Below, piece by piece: positions 54,101 to 61,854 of a stretch of 64,000 bases of DNA. Made by a program: the position numbers and the translations under genes. The notes below the pieces were generated by a model. The model searched no databases. It was not told the DNA's origin and saw nothing but the letters and a program-made list of their open reading frames with translations. Each line of letters begins with the position of its first letter. The first letter of the stretch is position 1. The stretch covers positions 55,537 through 119,536 of the forward strand of contig NZ_JACMSF010000023.1 of assembly GCF_014257025.1 (NCBI RefSeq). Direction: 5' to 3'. The stretch is from Streptomyces cupreus. GTDB lineage: Bacteria; Actinomycetota; Actinomycetes; Streptomycetales; Streptomycetaceae.

Positions 54101-55027
54101 GACGCTTTCGGCAGCGCCCTTCCGCTACAGGTGCTGTTCGAGGCGACCACGGTCGCGAAGCTGGCCGAGGCGGTCAGCGCCGGGGCCTCGGTCGCCGCCT
54201 CCCGCATCACCCCGCTGCGGTCCGAGGGCAGCGGGCCGCCGGTGTTCTGCTGGCCGGGGCTCGGCGGCGTCACGATGAACCTGCGGCTGCTCGCGGCCCG
54301 CGCCCCCGGAGGGCGGCCGGTCCACGGCATCCAGTCGCACGGCGTCAACGAGGGCGAGACGCCGTTGCCGACCATCGAGGAGATGGCCGCCGTCGATGTC
54401 GCGGCACTGCGGCGCGTCCAGCCCGAGGGCCCCTACACGCTGTGGGGCTACTCCTTCGGCGCACGGGTCGCCTTCGAGGCGGCGTGGCAACTGGAGCAGT
54501 CGGGCGAGCGCGTGGAGCAACTCTGCCTGCTGGCACCGGGATCGCCGCGGGTCTCCCGCGCCTCGCGGCCCTCGCCGGTGGCCGACTTCGCCGACCCCGT
54601 CTTCACTGCCATCCTCTTCTCCGTCTTCGCCGGCACGGTCCACGGCCCGGACGTCGAGGAGTGCCGGCGCGAGTCCGTGGACGCGGAGAGCTTCGCGCGA
54701 TTCGTCGAGCGACGGTTTCCGCAACTGGACCCCGGGTTGATCCGCCGCGTGGTCGCAGTGGTCCGCCGTACGTACGGCTTCACCCAGGACCCCGCCGAAC
54801 GCCAAGTCTCGGCACCCGTCACGGTGTTCCGGGCCCGCGACGACGAACCCTCCTTCATCGAAGGCTCATCGAGCCGTACGGCGGCCCCGCCCACGGTCGT
54901 CCAGCTGGAGGCCGACCACTACGGGGCGCTGCGCGAGCCCGGCGTCGGTGAGCTGGTCAGGGCACTCCAGCGCGCCACACCACAAGCGGCAACCCCACGG
55001 ACAAGGACCCCTAGATGCCCCACGTGA
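51188..55027 (+). CDS. Indigoidine-synthetase-type NRPS (A-Ox-T-TE)
   Basis: A 1279-residue single-module NRPS, close to BpsA/IndC in length. Residues 1 to about 470 hold the adenylation core (Y-T-S-G-S-T-G-K-P-K-G near 164). An FMN-dependent oxidase domain is inserted at about 540-870 (S-E-D-R-L-L-P-K-Y-A-Y-A-S-P-G, N-S-A-G-L-G-F-M-P-A-G). The adenylation C-terminus follows (Asn-Gly-Lys near 910), then the carrier domain with Ser in G-G-N-S-L near 960 and the thioesterase with Ser in G-Y-S-F-G near 1089. By eye the specificity code reads D-A-W-Q-F-G-L-I-N, matching the glutamine code. It should turn two L-Gln into the blue pigment indigoidine. It contains a TTA codon at 52706. ATG 51188 has a weak GGGGG site upstream. 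Confidence 0.92.
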   Translation: MKSQDAAGPCLPELLNAQARARPGDIAVVHEGESLTFRELADQADDVARYLHHLGVGAEDSVGLFVEPSLDLVIGAWGVLRSGGAYLPLSPDYPEERIRHIARDARMDVVLTQDVLRSRLAQFLAADAVVITLEDVVEFRKRRSGADPAELPDGPCPADLAYIIYTSGSTGKPKGVAIEHRSLAHQMRWLADTFALDGDKTVLQKTPISFDAAQWEILAAACGSRVVVGSGGIHRDPLRIVEAVTRHAVTTLQCVPTLLQALVDTDELDRCTWLTHLFSGGEALSRALARRLTRVLPDTTLVNLYGPTECTINTSAHIVDPTTLDEGPETLPIGRPVTGLRYHILDAEGRPVAPGETGELHISGVQLARGYLHRPELTAERFRTTDGHERLYRTGDLAHWNPDGTAQFAGRVDNQVKLRGFRIEPDEIRLAIEAHDWVRNAAVLLRTDPLTEARHLVACIELSPREAALMDQGEFGEHHVSKSSKLQVKTQLSNPGVRDDLHGRRSLRLPGATATSEARLRAFARKTYRFYEGGPLDASAVLSAIGRRTEGAGSRRPEELTLPELGAILRNFGQHLSEDRLLPKYAYASPGSLYAAQLYLELTGIEGVAPGHYYYHPVQHELVLIRRVEAADARHRMHFIGRRSAIEPVYKKNIQEVLEMEAGHMAGLFDQVLPAHGLALAETAYDTGLTRLLGCAEDDHYLGSYELVPWSPGPAQRSVDIYVQFHPGSEAGLPSGQYRYRDGQLHRISSELVLKRHVIAINQAPYDRSQFAITLVSRAAEQGRERLSYLDLGRELQRLMMNSAGLGFMPAGYSSRTGDDLPAARRMTAILREAQQPTGPSYFCVGGTVSEEQLRHEGMYEDQVHMKGPEELIRDDLVASLPEYMLPSRILVLPKLPHTPNGKLDTRALEGYVDQVVARARPVVEPRNRVEARLGDLWKTALKRDFVSVHDDFFELGGNSLIAVALVRRINDAFGSALPLQVLFEATTVAKLAEAVSAGASVAASRITPLRSEGSGPPVFCWPGLGGVTMNLRLLAARAPGGRPVHGIQSHGVNEGETPLPTIEEMAAVDVAALRRVQPEGPYTLWGYSFGARVAFEAAWQLEQSGERVEQLCLLAPGSPRVSRASRPSPVADFADPVFTAILFSVFAGTVHGPDVEECRRESVDAESFARFVERRFPQLDPGLIRRVVAVVRRTYGFTQDPAERQVSAPVTVFRARDDEPSFIEGSSSRTAAPPTVVQLEADHYGALREPGVGELVRALQRATPQAATPRTRTPRCPT

Positions 55028-55239
55028 CCATTCAGCACTTCCCGAAGTCCCTCACCGCCGAGCAGCGGTTCCGCCTGGTGGAGCAGGTGACGGCCGCCGT
55101 GCAGGAGGCGTTCGGGGTCGAGGAGCGCGTGGTGTCCATCGCCCTGGTTCCGGTGCCGCCGGAGGACTGGGACGCCCGGGTCTACCAGCCCGAGATCGCC
55201 GCGCACCGCGAGAAGTTGGCGAAGGAGCCAGGCTACTGA
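55015..55239 (+). CDS. 4-oxalocrotonate tautomerase-family protein
   Basis: A 74-residue tautomerase with the catalytic N-terminal Pro (M-P-H-V-T-I) exposed after Met removal. It overlaps the NRPS 3' end by 13 bp, so the two are co-translated. The size matches the small 4-OT family. It might tautomerise a keto/enol intermediate in the pigment pathway, for example the oxidised cyclised glutamine, but I know of no proven case. It is not one of the IndA/IndB partners known from other indigoidine loci. Confidence 0.85.
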   Translation: MPHVTIQHFPKSLTAEQRFRLVEQVTAAVQEAFGVEERVVSIALVPVPPEDWDARVYQPEIAAHREKLAKEPGY

Positions 55240-55371
55240 GCCGCGGCCCGGGTTCTAGAGTTTCGGGCCAGGATCACTGGGGTGACGGGGTTCTCGGTTG
55301 CGCCTACGGGGGCGTTCACCAAGGATCTGGTGGGACGGCAACTGCCGGGGTTTCGAGAAACGGGGGAAAGG

Positions 55372-56175
55372 ATGACGTCACCGCTGGAATCCCTGCTGCG
55401 GATCGCCGACACGCTCAGCAGCCTCGAACGGTACGCCACCGAGACCGCGGGCCACCTACTGCTGGTGGAGGGCGCCGAGGCCCCCGGTCGCATCCGGTAC
55501 ATCGACCAACCGGAGACGGTCCAGGACACGATCGGCGACGCGCTGCGGCGGGCGAAGCGCGAGATCCTCACGGCCCAGCCGGACGAACCGGGCCCCGAAG
55601 CCGCGCTGGACCGGCTCCATGCGGCGGTCCGCGACCCGCTGGCACGCGGAGTCGCACTGCGGACGCTCTTCCAGCACAGTGCCCGGTTCTGCGAGCCCAC
55701 GAAGAAATACGTGCAGCAGGTCATGGCACAGGGCGACGTGGAGGTGCGCACGCTCCCGGAGTTCTTCGACCGGTTGATCCTCATCGACGGCGAAGTCGCC
55801 TTCATCCCCGGCGGCGAACACTCCCACAGCGCCGCGCTGATCCGGGACGGCGCCGTCATCGCGTTTCTCAGGGGGGTGTTCGAGAAGGCCTGGGTACGGG
55901 CCGAGCGGTTCCCGTTCCGTCCGGTGCGGGCGGCCGACGCGGCTCGCGAGGTCGTACCCGATGTGCGTCGGGCCATCAAGGCGCTGCTGGTGGAGGGCCG
56001 TTCCGACAAGGCGATCGCGCGCCGCCTCGGCATGAGCCTGCGGTCCGTGCAAGGACACATCGCGTCCCTGCGCGAGCAGTACGGCGCCCAGCACCGCTTT
56101 CAACTCGGGTACCGGATGGCACACGGCGAGATTATCGGCTCCGGAAATGGGTGTACGCCCACCACCACTTCGTAA
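55372..56175 (+). CDS. LuxR-type HTH regulator with TrmB/PLD-like sensor domain
   Basis: About 267 residues. The N-terminal TrmB/PLD-like part has S-A-R-F-C-E-P-T-K-K-Y-V-Q-Q-V and L-I-L-I-D-G-E-V-A-F-I-P; the C-terminal LuxR helix-turn-helix is L-V-E-G-R-S-D-K-A-I-A-R-R-L-G-M-S-L-R-S-V-Q-G-H. It shares design with the regulator at 5526-6179. I choose ATG 55372, preceded by GGGGGAAAGG; GTG 55282 would add 30 residues. It lies 132 bp downstream of the tautomerase gene and is a probable local activator of the pigment genes. Confidence 0.78.
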   Translation: MTSPLESLLRIADTLSSLERYATETAGHLLLVEGAEAPGRIRYIDQPETVQDTIGDALRRAKREILTAQPDEPGPEAALDRLHAAVRDPLARGVALRTLFQHSARFCEPTKKYVQQVMAQGDVEVRTLPEFFDRLILIDGEVAFIPGGEHSHSAALIRDGAVIAFLRGVFEKAWVRAERFPFRPVRAADAAREVVPDVRRAIKALLVEGRSDKAIARRLGMSLRSVQGHIASLREQYGAQHRFQLGYRMAHGEIIGSGNGCTPTTTS

Positions 56176-56182
56176 CCCGGCC

Positions 56183-56211
56183 TTGACATCGATCTATTCG
56201 ATAAACATACT
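56183..56211 (+). promoter_or_regulatory. Strong promoter of the large SARP gene
   Basis: TTGACA (56183-56188) and CATACT (56206-56211) are separated by 17 nt. A perfect palindrome TCAAGCTTGA follows at 56211-56220, right before ATG 56222. Transcription would begin within a few nt of that ATG, so the message may be nearly leaderless. Confidence 0.7.
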
Positions 56212-56221
56212 CAAGCTTGAC

Positions 56222-58282
56222 ATGGCCGACGTGGAATTATTTGCGACATCATTCGACGCCCCGTCGGAATTAATCCGATGGACCGAAGCACAACCGACCA
56301 AAATGCCTGGCATTGCACCCCCCTTGGCTGAATTCCGAGCTCTGGGCCCCTTGGAAGCGATGGTCGCCGGCCGGCCTGTGGACCTCGGGGCGCCCAAACA
56401 GCGCAAGTTGGTCGCGTTACTCGTCAGCAGAGTCGGCCAGCCGGTGCCGGTGGACGTGATGCTGGAAGCTCTGTGGGCAGACAGTCCGCCGCCTTCGGCC
56501 ATGACCTCGTTGCAGTCCTACGTCGCCAATCTCCGCAGGGCACTGGAACCGGACCGCGCGCCGCGCACCCCGACGCGGGTGCTGCACACCAACGACCGCG
56601 GCTATCTGCTGGACGGCCATGTCGTCGATGTGGACGTCCATCTCTTCGAGCGGCGCGCCAAGGCGGGCTGGCAGGCCTGGAACCGGGGTGACCCGCACGA
56701 GGCGTTGAGCGAGTTCGAGGCCGCGTTGGCGTTGTGGCGGGGCGAGGCGTATACGGAGGTGTCCCATTCCGTCCATGTGGCGGCGGAGGTCGCGCGACTC
56801 GGGGAGTTACGGTTGTCCGCCGTGGAAGGGCGCTGTGCCGCCCTGCTGGCCGTGGGGGCCCACGGAGTCGCGGTCGCCGAGCTGGAGGCCTTCATGCAGG
56901 CCCATCCCCTGCGCGAATACGGCTGCGAGCTCCTCAGCCTGGCGCTGTACCGGGCCGGACGGCAGGCCGACGCCCTGGCGGTACTGCGGACCAACCAGCG
57001 ACGGCTCGGCGACGAACTGGGCATCGACCCCCGGCCGGCTCTGCAACACCTCGAACGCGAGATCCTCAGCCACGCCCCGGCACTGGACTGGCGTCCGCCG
57101 CCGACAGCCCCCGCCACCGCAGCGCCGCGCAGGCCCGCGGTCGCACCACAGGTCCACTTGCCCGCCCCGCCGCGGCCTGTGCCGGAGACGGACGAGGAGA
57201 TCTTCGTCGGCCGCGAGAGAGCACTCCGGCACCTGGCCGCGGTGTCGGCCGAAGCGGCGCGTGGGCGGGGGCAGGTGCTGACGGTGTCCGGTGAACAGGG
57301 CATCGGCAAGACCACGTTGCTACGACGCTTCGCCGAACTCGGCACCACTGCACCGGTGTTGTGGGGCGCCTGCCCCGGACATGTCCCCACTCCACCCTTG
57401 TGGCCCTGGCAGCAGGTGCTGGGCACGGCGGGCACACATCTTCCGCGACGCCCGGTTCCGGGCCCCGTGGCCGAGGTGCTCAACGGGGCAACTCGGCATC
57501 CACTGGACGGCGCCGACGCGGACGCGGCCACCCTGCGGCAGTTCGAGGCGATCGTGCACTACCTGACCCGCGCCTCCCATGCCCGACCGCTGGTGATCGT
57601 GCTCGACCACCTGCACCAGGCGGACCCGGCCTCATTGCGACTGCTCGCTCACCTGGCCGAGTCGGTGCGGACGAGCCGCCTGCTGGTGGCGGTGGCCTAC
57701 CGTTCCGACGAGGCGGCGACCATGGCCGGGACATCGGCCGCGCTGGCCCGCGCGGAAATGACGCAGGTGGAGCTCAGCGGCTTGACCGCCTTCGAGACCC
57801 GGGCCTTGGCGAACGCGATGCTCCATCGAGAGGTGAGCGGGGCCAACGCCGAGGAACTGCGGCAGCGCACCGGGGGCAATCCGTTCTACCTGCGCGAACT
57901 GATCAAGGTCATCGACAGCGAAGAGGGCCGGGGCCGCACCGCATCGGTGCCGGCGCCCGTCCGCGAGGTGGTACTGGGCCGCATCGCACAACTGGGCGCA
58001 ACCGCCGTCGAGTTGCTGTCCGTCGCCTCCGTCGCCGGCCGCGGCTTCGCCGTGGACGTCGTCGCCGAGGCCTCCTCGATCGAGATCGAGGAGGCGCTGA
58101 GGGCCGTCGACTCCATCGTGGCGGCGGGTCTGATCCACGAGGACCCCCAACGACTGGGCTGGTACTCCTTCACCCACGCCCTGACCGCCGAGGTGCTCTA
58201 CCAGCGCATCGGGCGCCTGCGCCGGGCCCATGTCCTGCGCCGGATCCGTGCCGCGGCCGTACAGCCGCGAAAGTCGACATGA
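56222..58282 (+). CDS. Large SARP regulator with AAA-type ATPase domain
   Basis: About 686 residues. An OmpR-type winged helix (F-R-A-L-G-P-L-E-A-M-V, V-A-L-L-V-S-R) and a bacterial transcriptional activator domain (L-R-T-N-Q-R-R-L-G-D-E-L-G-I-D-P) form the SARP half. An NTPase domain follows, with Walker A in S-G-E-Q-G-I-G-K-T-T-L and a Walker B-like L-V-I-V-L-D-H. Several in-frame TTA codons (56237, 56417, 56807 and one near 56267) make translation dependent on bldA tRNA. ATG 56222 fits the promoter; ATG 56303 is an alternative. It is a candidate activator of the pigment and neighbouring genes. Confidence 0.85.
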   Translation: MADVELFATSFDAPSELIRWTEAQPTKMPGIAPPLAEFRALGPLEAMVAGRPVDLGAPKQRKLVALLVSRVGQPVPVDVMLEALWADSPPPSAMTSLQSYVANLRRALEPDRAPRTPTRVLHTNDRGYLLDGHVVDVDVHLFERRAKAGWQAWNRGDPHEALSEFEAALALWRGEAYTEVSHSVHVAAEVARLGELRLSAVEGRCAALLAVGAHGVAVAELEAFMQAHPLREYGCELLSLALYRAGRQADALAVLRTNQRRLGDELGIDPRPALQHLEREILSHAPALDWRPPPTAPATAAPRRPAVAPQVHLPAPPRPVPETDEEIFVGRERALRHLAAVSAEAARGRGQVLTVSGEQGIGKTTLLRRFAELGTTAPVLWGACPGHVPTPPLWPWQQVLGTAGTHLPRRPVPGPVAEVLNGATRHPLDGADADAATLRQFEAIVHYLTRASHARPLVIVLDHLHQADPASLRLLAHLAESVRTSRLLVAVAYRSDEAATMAGTSAALARAEMTQVELSGLTAFETRALANAMLHREVSGANAEELRQRTGGNPFYLRELIKVIDSEEGRGRTASVPAPVREVVLGRIAQLGATAVELLSVASVAGRGFAVDVVAEASSIEIEEALRAVDSIVAAGLIHEDPQRLGWYSFTHALTAEVLYQRIGRLRRAHVLRRIRAAAVQPRKST

Positions 58283-58824
58283 TTCGGCCTGCCTCCGCCC
58301 TTCGCGTGTGGTCCGGGGAGCTTGAGCGCGAATCCACCACGGCTTGAGGCCGGCTTGGCGGCTGCGCGCGGCCCGCGCGGGCCCGAGATGCGCCCGCTTG
58401 CGCGCCGAAACGACGGATCATCGGGAAAGTGCCTCGTCGGCCGCACGCGCTGCTCGTCCGAACGGTCATGAGTCGGTCCCGCGCACCCGTCCGCGCACGG
58501 CCGACGCCAAGTCAGCGCCAAGCCGGTCAACAGTCCAGCCCAAGCCGCATGGACAACACTGGTCGGCGTAACCACCGGAATGATCAGGCCAAGACACAGA
58601 CACATCGTGGGCGATGCCCCGTCGACCGTTGCCGAGCGACCACTCCCCTGCCCGGGGTTGCCCTCCCCCACGACGCACGCGCCCGTGCGTCGGCATCCCA
58701 CCGGGCCGGGGTCGAAGGAGCCTCGCGTTCCGGCCGAGCAGCGGGGTTCGGCGCACTTCCGGCCACCGTCCGCGCGGCACGGAACGAACCGCTGAGAAGC
58801 ACTCGACCACGTACGGGGGAGAAT
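58283..58824. other. Intergenic region between the two SARP genes
   Basis: About 540 bp. Several open frames exist on both strands but all are Arg/Pro-rich shadows without family resemblance. I see no strong terminator hairpin and no confident promoter hexamers. It probably holds the 3' end of the large SARP transcript and the promoter of the small SARP gene. Confidence 0.45.
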
Positions 58825-59640
58825 ATGAAGATTCAGGTCCTGGGCACGTTGTGCGCCGAGGTCAACGGGAGGTCGATCGTCCCCACGGCCGGCAAACCAC
58901 GGCAGATGCTGTCCCTGCTCGCCCTGTACCCGGGACGCGTGGTGCCCGTCTCCACGCTCATGGAGGAACTCTGGGGAACCAAGCCACCACAGAGCGCGCT
59001 GGCGACCTTACAGACGTACATCCTTCAGCTGCGTCGACGCCTGGGCAGCGCCATGGGACCCGACACGCCCGCCAAGGAGGTGCTCGCCACCCGGCACGGC
59101 GGCTATGTGCTGGCGATCCCCTCCGACAGCGTCGACGTGCACGCCTACGAACGCATGGTCGCGGAGGGCCGGTCGGCCTTCGAAGCCGGCAGCGACACCG
59201 TGGCGGCCGACCGTTTCCGGCAGGCACTCATGCTCTGGCGGGGACCGGCGCTGGTCGACGTGCGGGTGGGTCCGGTCCTCAAGATAGAGGTCATGCGCCT
59301 GGAGGAGAGCCGCCTCGGCACCGTCGAGCGGCGCATCGACGCCGATCTGCGGCTCGGCCGGCACACCGAACTCATCCCGGAACTCACGGAGTTGACGGCC
59401 CGCTACCCACAACACGAGGGCCTGCACTCGCAGGCCATGGTGGCGCTGTACCGCTCGGGTCGGCAGGCGTCGGCCCTGGAGGTCTACCGCAGGTTACGCA
59501 TCCGGCTGATCGAAGGACTGGGCGTGGAACCGTCACCGCGGGTGCAGCGGCTGCACCAGGCGATGCTGGTCGTCGACCCCCAACTGGACGTCGTCGCCGG
59601 ACCGCGACGCAGCTCCACGTTCGACCTCTACACGGCCTGA
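58825..59640 (+). CDS. Small SARP pathway-specific activator
   Basis: A 271-residue SARP like ActII-ORF4 or RedD, with only the winged helix (I-Q-V-L-G-T-L-C-A-E-V, P-R-Q-M-L-S-L-L-A-L) and the activator domain (Y-R-R-L-R-I-R-L-I-E-G-L-G-V-E-P). Two TTA codons (59008 and 59494) place it under bldA control. ATG 58825 follows GGGGGAGA. It converges with the O-methyltransferase gene across a strong hairpin. Its target could be the prenyl/methyltransferase genes or the NRPS locus. Confidence 0.92.
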   Translation: MKIQVLGTLCAEVNGRSIVPTAGKPRQMLSLLALYPGRVVPVSTLMEELWGTKPPQSALATLQTYILQLRRRLGSAMGPDTPAKEVLATRHGGYVLAIPSDSVDVHAYERMVAEGRSAFEAGSDTVAADRFRQALMLWRGPALVDVRVGPVLKIEVMRLEESRLGTVERRIDADLRLGRHTELIPELTELTARYPQHEGLHSQAMVALYRSGRQASALEVYRRLRIRLIEGLGVEPSPRVQRLHQAMLVVDPQLDVVAGPRRSSTFDLYTA

Positions 59641-59644
59641 GGCC

Positions 59645-59708
59645 CGAGGACGCGATACGGCGACGCCGCCGCGGCCGGGCCCCAAGCGCCGGCCGCGGAA
59701 CGTCCTCG
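59645..59708. terminator. Bidirectional terminator between the small SARP and O-methyltransferase genes
   Basis: An inner hairpin CCGCGGCCGG / CCGGCCGCGG (59669-59678 with 59689-59698) is nested inside outer arms CGAGGACG / CGTCCTCG (59645-59652 with 59701-59708). Both pairs are perfect. Confidence 0.7.
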
Positions 59709-59714
59709 AACCGC

Positions 59715-60788
59715 TCAGCCCCGCTTCGTCGCGCAGATGACCACGCGGTTGATGATGGCGTCCGCCGGAATGTCGGCGGGGTCCTTGGCGGTCACCTTCG
59801 TGACCTCGAACCCGCACTCCTGCAGCCAACCGCGGTACGTGGAGAGCTTCTGGAGACCGCCGCGGCCCACCACACAACCGAGGATGTAGGCCGGGAAGAA
59901 GTCGGCCTGGAGGTCGTCGGGGTCCGTGATGTCCTCGGGATACACGGGCGCGAGGACGACGATCTGCCCACCGGGCTCCAGCGCCTGGTGGGCGTTCTTG
60001 AGGATGGTGAGGACGTCGTCCTTGTCGTACATGTCCACGAAGTGCTTGAGCAGCACCACGTCGAACCCGCCCGGGAGCGACTGAAGGACGTCACCGCCCA
60101 CGAACGAGCACTGCTCGGCCACCCCGTGCGCCTCGAAGTTCCGCAGGCACTCGGCCTCCAGGGCGGGCTGTTCGAAGGTGGTCACCCGCAGACCGGGGGA
60201 TCCCTTCAACCGGCAGGTCATGATGGCTCCGAGCCCGTTGCCGCCACGTACATCGAGCACCCGCGCCCCGTCCGGGACGTCGAAGCTGCGGAAGAACCAG
60301 GGATAGACACTGGCGGTCTCGTTCTGGGCCAGCGGCCCCCACGCGGAGCGCACCTCCGGGACCACGGCCGCCGCCTCGAACATCGTGCCCTCGAAGCCGT
60401 AGAACTCCTTGAGCCCGACCACACTGCCGGTCGACACGCTGTCGGGCAGGTAGTACAACTGCCGCAGCATGCCCGTCTTGATCATGCCCATGAAGGTCAG
60501 GACGCGCTGGAGGTCCGTCTCGGCGACGTCCGCGAGCGCGGCGAGGGTGTAGCCGCCGGTGGCCTCGTCCCGGGCGACGAAGCCCTCCTTCAGCGGCAGA
60601 TACAGCAGTTGCTCCACGGCGTCGGGCTTCGCACCCACGGCCGCGCCGAGTTCCGCGGCGGTCAGGCCGCCCTCCTTGCGCAGGGCGTCGACGATGCCGA
60701 GTTCGAAGCAGGCGTACAGGGTCATGAACCGGGTGGGTCCCACCATGTACTCGCGCATCCGGGCCAGTACCGCTTCAGGGTTGGACAC
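59715..60788 (-). CDS. SAM-dependent O-methyltransferase (plant/caffeate-type family 2)
   Basis: A 357-residue methyltransferase. An N-terminal helical dimerisation domain (A-C-F-E-L-G-I-V-D-A-L, L-T-A-A-E-L-G-A-A-V-G) is followed by the SAM-binding V-L-D-V-R-G-G-N-G-L-G, where an Arg takes a place often filled by Gly. The catalytic His region is seen as L-L-K-H-F-V-D-M-Y-D-K-D-D. The family methylates hydroxyls of polyketides, quinones and phenazines. It is the end of a minus-strand set with cis-prenyltransferase and polyprenyl synthase, so a prenylated aromatic or terpenoid acceptor is possible. Confidence 0.88.
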   Translation of the reverse strand: MSNPEAVLARMREYMVGPTRFMTLYACFELGIVDALRKEGGLTAAELGAAVGAKPDAVEQLLYLPLKEGFVARDEATGGYTLAALADVAETDLQRVLTFMGMIKTGMLRQLYYLPDSVSTGSVVGLKEFYGFEGTMFEAAAVVPEVRSAWGPLAQNETASVYPWFFRSFDVPDGARVLDVRGGNGLGAIMTCRLKGSPGLRVTTFEQPALEAECLRNFEAHGVAEQCSFVGGDVLQSLPGGFDVVLLKHFVDMYDKDDVLTILKNAHQALEPGGQIVVLAPVYPEDITDPDDLQADFFPAYILGCVVGRGGLQKLSTYRGWLQECGFEVTKVTAKDPADIPADAIINRVVICATKRG

Positions 60789-60903
60789 AGCAATCCCTTC
60801 GGATCGACCTGTGGGGCGAGGCCCCCTCCAGTGCTGCTACCGAGTATCGGGAGCGATTCTGGAGCGCCGGTAGAGCGGTGCTGTGGCGCGGCCGTACCCT
60901 GTT

Positions 60904-61680
60904 TCACCTGCCGTAACGCCGGTCCCGGACGGCGTACGAGCGCAGTGCGCGCAGCAGGTCTATCTCGCGGAAGGCCGGCCACAGGACCTCGACGAAGTGC
61001 ACCTCCGCGTAGGCGGACTGCCAGAGCAGGAAGCCGGACAGCCGCTGCTCGCCCGAGGTGCGGATGATGAAGTCGGTGTCGGGGCCCGCCGGGGAGTAGA
61101 GATTGTCGGAGATGTGCTGGAGGTCGAAGTTCTCGGCCAGTTCGCGCGGATCGCCGCCGGCGGAGATGTGCTTGTCGAAGGCGGACCTGACCGCGTCGAT
61201 GATCTCGCGGCGGCCGCCGTAGCCGACCGCCACGTCGACCTTGAGGCCGCTGCGGCCGGTGGTGCCCGCGACGGCGCCCTTCAGGGACCGCGCGGTCTCC
61301 CCGGGCAGCAGGTCCAGCGCGCCGATGACCTCGATCCGCCAGTCCTCGTCGGCCGCGCAGATGCTCGCCACGGTCTCCTCGATGATTTCGAGCAGCGGCC
61401 CGAGCTCGGCCGGGGGCCGGTGGAGATTGTCGTCGGACAGCATCCACAGCGTGACGTGCTCGATGTCGGCGGCGTCGCACCAGCGCAGGAAGTCGCCGAC
61501 CTTCGCACCGCCCACGCGGTAGCCCTCACGGACGTCGTCGTGCCCGGCTCCGCGCGCCCACCGGCGGTTGCCGTCCAGCATGATGGCGACGTGCCGTGGA
61601 CGCGGCTTGCCTTCCAGCTTGCGCGCCAGACGTCTGACGTACAGGGCTTCCAATGCCGACCGAAGCGCCCTCAAGGCCAC
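60904..61680 (-). CDS. Cis-prenyltransferase (isoprenyl diphosphate synthase, UppS family)
   Basis: About 258 residues, usual UppS length. The catalytic Asp36 lies in I-M-L-D-G-N-R-R-W-A, and the C-terminal D-F-I-I-R-T-S-G-E-Q-R-L-S-G-F and W-P-A-F motifs bind isopentenyl diphosphate. GTG 61680 is the family start; the longer frame is not protein-like. A second UppS gene for cell-wall synthesis must lie elsewhere, so this copy may serve secondary metabolism, as its neighbours suggest. The chain length cannot be predicted from sequence alone. Confidence 0.88.
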   Translation of the reverse strand: MALRALRSALEALYVRRLARKLEGKPRPRHVAIMLDGNRRWARGAGHDDVREGYRVGGAKVGDFLRWCDAADIEHVTLWMLSDDNLHRPPAELGPLLEIIEETVASICAADEDWRIEVIGALDLLPGETARSLKGAVAGTTGRSGLKVDVAVGYGGRREIIDAVRSAFDKHISAGGDPRELAENFDLQHISDNLYSPAGPDTDFIIRTSGEQRLSGFLLWQSAYAEVHFVEVLWPAFREIDLLRALRSYAVRDRRYGR

Positions 61681-61800
61681 GTGCCATGTCCCTTCGTCCC
61701 CACCAACCGCTAGTGGGGGCCACCGTATCGCCCGGCACGGAGCTTCAGCCATCGGCGCTGATCGGGCGCCTGCGCGGCGCCTTGTGCCCCCGACGCAGAA

Positions 61801-61832
61801 AAGCGCCGCTGCCCGGGTAGGCAGCGGCGCTT
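61801..61832 (-). terminator. Strong intrinsic terminator after the polyprenyl synthase gene
   Basis: Perfect 13-bp arms AAGCGCCGCTGCC and GGCAGCGGCGCTT with a 6-nt loop. On the minus strand the hairpin is followed by TTTTCTG, so it fits an intrinsic terminator 22 bp past the polyprenyl synthase stop. Confidence 0.85.
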
Positions 61833-61854
61833 GGTGGTCTGAGGAGGGGGCGGC

